A stretch of 23,112 nucleotides of DNA from Bacillota bacterium (GTDB lineage Bacteria; Bacillota_A; Clostridia; Lachnospirales; Bianqueaceae), in the NCBI GenBank assembly GCA_017420625.1, contig JAFOIR010000086.1, forward strand, positions 1 through 23,112. The letters run 5' to 3'. Position numbers and translations under genes: made by a program. How positions within the stretch are numbered: position 1 is the first letter of the stretch; each line of letters starts with the position of its first letter. A model generated the notes under the pieces. That model searched no databases. It was not told where the DNA came from and saw nothing but the letters and a program-made list of their open reading frames with translations. Below are positions 21,452-23,112 of the stretch, piece by piece.

Positions 21452-22408
21452 TTATCTCTTGAAATTTTCAGTAGGAACTTCGACTGTCTCGAGGATCCCT
21501 GCAATCAGTTTCTCGATCTGAGTCGAACGGTTGCGGGAAGAACCGCGAAGAAGGATGCGGTGGCCAAGGACAGGAAGAGCCAGATCCTTGATGTCATCGG
21601 GCGTCACGAATTCACGGCCGCGGATCGCAGCCAGGGCCTGTGCCGCCTTTAAGAGCGCCAGGTTGCCCCGAGGGCTGACGCCCAGCTGAACCTCTTCCGC
21701 TTCTCTGGTCTTTCCGACAATATCAACGCTGTATCCGGCTACATCCGGATGAATATAAACTTCTTTGATGGCCTCCTGCATTTCCAGGAGCTGCTCTTTG
21801 CTGATCACCGGCTCCAGACTGGCTGCCGGTACTTCATTCACGAACCTCTCGAGGATCTTTACGGTTTCTGCTTTATCCGTATAACCCATGGAAAGCTGAA
21901 TCAGGAAACGATCAAGCTGTGCCTCCGGGAGCGGGAAAGTGCCCTGCGTTTCCACCGGATTTTCGGTTGCGATAACGAAGAAAGGCTGATCCAGCACATA
22001 CGTCACGCCATCCACCGTGATCTGCTTTTCTTCCATGCTTTCAAGCAGAGAAGATTGAGTTCTGGGCGTCGCGCGGTTGATCTCATCTGCCAGAAGAATA
22101 TTGGTAAAGAGCGCGCCCTGACGGAAGACGAACTCCTGCTCTTTCTGGTTGAAATAATTGATGCCGATCAGGTCAGAAGGCAGAAGGTCCGGAGTAAACT
22201 GAATCCGTTTGAATTTCGTGTCGATGGACTTCGCCAGCGATTTGGCAAGCACGGTCTTGCCGGTGCCCGGCACATCTTCCAGGAGCACATGCCCCTTTGC
22301 CAGCAGCGCAGCCAGAATCAGATCAATCTTGTCTGATTTGCCTACGATCACTTTTTCCATGTTTTCCTTTATCTTGGCGCTTAAGAGCTGAACTTCAGAA
22401 ATCTGCAT
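21452..22408 (-). CDS. MoxR-family AAA+ ATPase
   Basis: This 318-residue cytoplasmic AAA+ ATPase is of MoxR type, acting as a chaperone that remodels or activates partner proteins, commonly the von Willebrand A-like protein encoded next. Walker A is VPGTGKT (46-52), Walker B ILLADEINRA (D108, E109), sensor 1 TENP (N150), and the lid carries the arginine segment GVSPRGNLALLKAAQ. The length is normal for the family. GAGGG lies 7 nt before the start, and a strong promoter with perfect TTGACA is located 40-70 nt upstream. It leads the operon with the DUF58 and membrane protein genes. Symbols such as moxR or yeaC are used loosely, so none is assigned. Confidence 0.95.
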   Translation of the reverse strand: MQISEVQLLSAKIKENMEKVIVGKSDKIDLILAALLAKGHVLLEDVPGTGKTVLAKSLAKSIDTKFKRIQFTPDLLPSDLIGINYFNQKEQEFVFRQGALFTNILLADEINRATPRTQSSLLESMEEKQITVDGVTYVLDQPFFVIATENPVETQGTFPLPEAQLDRFLIQLSMGYTDKAETVKILERFVNEVPAASLEPVISKEQLLEMQEAIKEVYIHPDVAGYSVDIVGKTREAEEVQLGVSPRGNLALLKAAQALAAIRGREFVTPDDIKDLALPVLGHRILLRGSSRNRSTQIEKLIAGILETVEVPTENFKR

Positions 22409-22446
22409 GATCGTCCCTCTTTTTCAAATTTGATTAATAATAAACT

Positions 22447-22475
22447 ATTATTACCTTTTCGGGCAGATTTGTCAA
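22447..22475 (-). promoter_or_regulatory. Promoter of the moxR operon
   Basis: On the minus strand a perfect TTGACA (22475-22470), a 17-nt spacer and AATAAT (22452-22447); TAATAA one base earlier is an alternative -10. It follows the gyrA terminator directly. Confidence 0.8.
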
Positions 22476-22493
22476 CTGACTATTTCACAAAGA

Positions 22494-22520
22494 AAGCCCC
22501 ATGAGGGTGTCATGAGGCTT
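22494..22520 (-). terminator. Terminator of gyrA
   Basis: An 11-bp stem (22494-22504 with 22510-22520, one G-U pair in the minus-strand RNA) with a 5-nt loop, followed on the minus strand by TCTTTG. The T tract is modest. It lies 11 nt after the gyrA stop codon. Confidence 0.72.
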
Positions 22521-22531
22521 CTTATCTTACT

Positions 22532-23112
22532 TTATTCTTCTGTTTCCTGTGTCTCTTCGGATGTGTCGGATTCTGCCTGCTGGGCAAGCGCAACGCTCAC
22601 GATGTTCACGTCATCAGCCAGACTCATCAGCTTGACGCCGGATGTGATACGGCCGATCTGATTGATGCTGTTGACCGGTGTCCGGATAATGATGCCGGCG
22701 GAGGTGATGATCAAAAGATCCTGATCCGGTGAAACGATGCGGAAGGTCACGATGCCGCCCGTCTTATCCGTCACTTTGTAGAACAGAACGCCCTTGCCGC
22801 CGCGTTTCTGGACGGAGAATTCGCTCAGGCTGGTCCGTTTGCCCATGCCGTTTTCACTGACGACCAGAATGGAATCACCTTCTGAAGCGAGACTCATTCC
22901 GATGATTTCTGCCCCATCCGGAAGAGTCATACCCTTTACGCCGATCGTGGACCTGCCGGTAGGACGTACATCCGTCTCAAAGAAACGGATCATCTGTCCG
23001 GCATTGGAAGCCAGGAAGATCTCATCCTTTCCGTTCGTACGCTTAACGCTGATCAGCATATCATCATCCTGCAGGGCGATGGCATTCAGGCCGTTGGTAC
23101 GGATATTGTTGT
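22532..23112 (-). CDS. gyrA: DNA gyrase subunit A, C-terminal part (gene runs off the window)
   Basis: Only the last 192 residues are present; the frame stays open to the window edge at 23112. They form blades of the GyrA C-terminal beta-pinwheel, which wraps DNA so that gyrase can introduce negative supercoils. Repeated blade patterns are visible (NIRTNGLNAI, DEIFLASNAGQMIRF, SILVVSENGMGKRTSLSEF, DLLIITSAGIIIRTPV). The GyrA box appears as QKRGGKG, one residue off the QRRGGKG consensus, and favours GyrA over ParC. The tail is acidic (SDTSEETQETEE), as in many Gram-positive GyrA proteins. The breakage-reunion domain and active-site Tyr lie outside the window. Confidence 0.93.
   Translation of the reverse strand, partial: NNIRTNGLNAIALQDDDMLISVKRTNGKDEIFLASNAGQMIRFFETDVRPTGRSTIGVKGMTLPDGAEIIGMSLASEGDSILVVSENGMGKRTSLSEFSVQKRGGKGVLFYKVTDKTGGIVTFRIVSPDQDLLIITSAGIIIRTPVNSINQIGRITSGVKLMSLADDVNIVSVALAQQAESDTSEETQETEE

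Overview
The window looks like a chromosomal segment of a low-to-mid-GC Gram-positive bacterium (Bacillota; probably a host-associated anaerobe, perhaps Erysipelotrichia or Clostridia). The evidence is purine-rich AGGAGG-type ribosome binding sites, many near-consensus sigma-A promoters with 17-nt spacers, several lipoproteins with Gram-positive style lipoboxes, normal use of TGA as a stop, and an AgrC/AgrA-type two-component system. The genus is an inference and I could not test it. There are no rRNA, tRNA, CRISPR or insertion sequences that I can see. No stretch longer than about 180 bases lacks a gene.

Layout. (1) 101-3756, plus strand: an operon encoding a LytTR response regulator, two paralogous lipoproteins that each also carry a second membrane segment, and a short GHKL-type sensor kinase; it ends in a strong hairpin. 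(2) 3746-6361, plus: a new promoter embedded in that terminator drives two tandem serpin lipoproteins. Their reactive loops differ sharply: the second has an intact inhibitory hinge, the first does not. (3) 6381-10267, plus: nagA and nagB (N-acetylglucosamine-6-phosphate to fructose-6-phosphate), then a GtrA-family membrane protein, an atypical PlsC-like acyltransferase and a PAP2-family phosphatase, probably one transcription unit linking amino sugar use with envelope lipid chemistry. (4) 10364-10612, plus: a small membrane protein of unknown role. (5) 10640-13913, minus: nitroreductase, purE, a PurF-family protein that has lost its glutaminase nucleophile, and a RidA-family protein. (6) 13979-15157, minus: an unrecognised cytoplasmic protein made of a duplicated roughly 115-residue module plus an Asn/Gln-rich repetitive tail, with its own promoter and terminator. 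(7) 15187-22475, minus: a seven-gene unit moxR, DUF58, polytopic membrane protein, two esterases, HAD phosphatase and MATE transporter, with overlapping or nearly touching genes. (8) 22494-23112, minus: the 3' end of gyrA and its terminator.

Most worth following up: the paired serpins next to a lipoprotein-containing two-component system; the duplicated-module protein with a prion-like tail; the PurF-like protein without its catalytic cysteine in a small redox/purine operon; and the acyltransferase whose HX4D motif lacks the aspartate.
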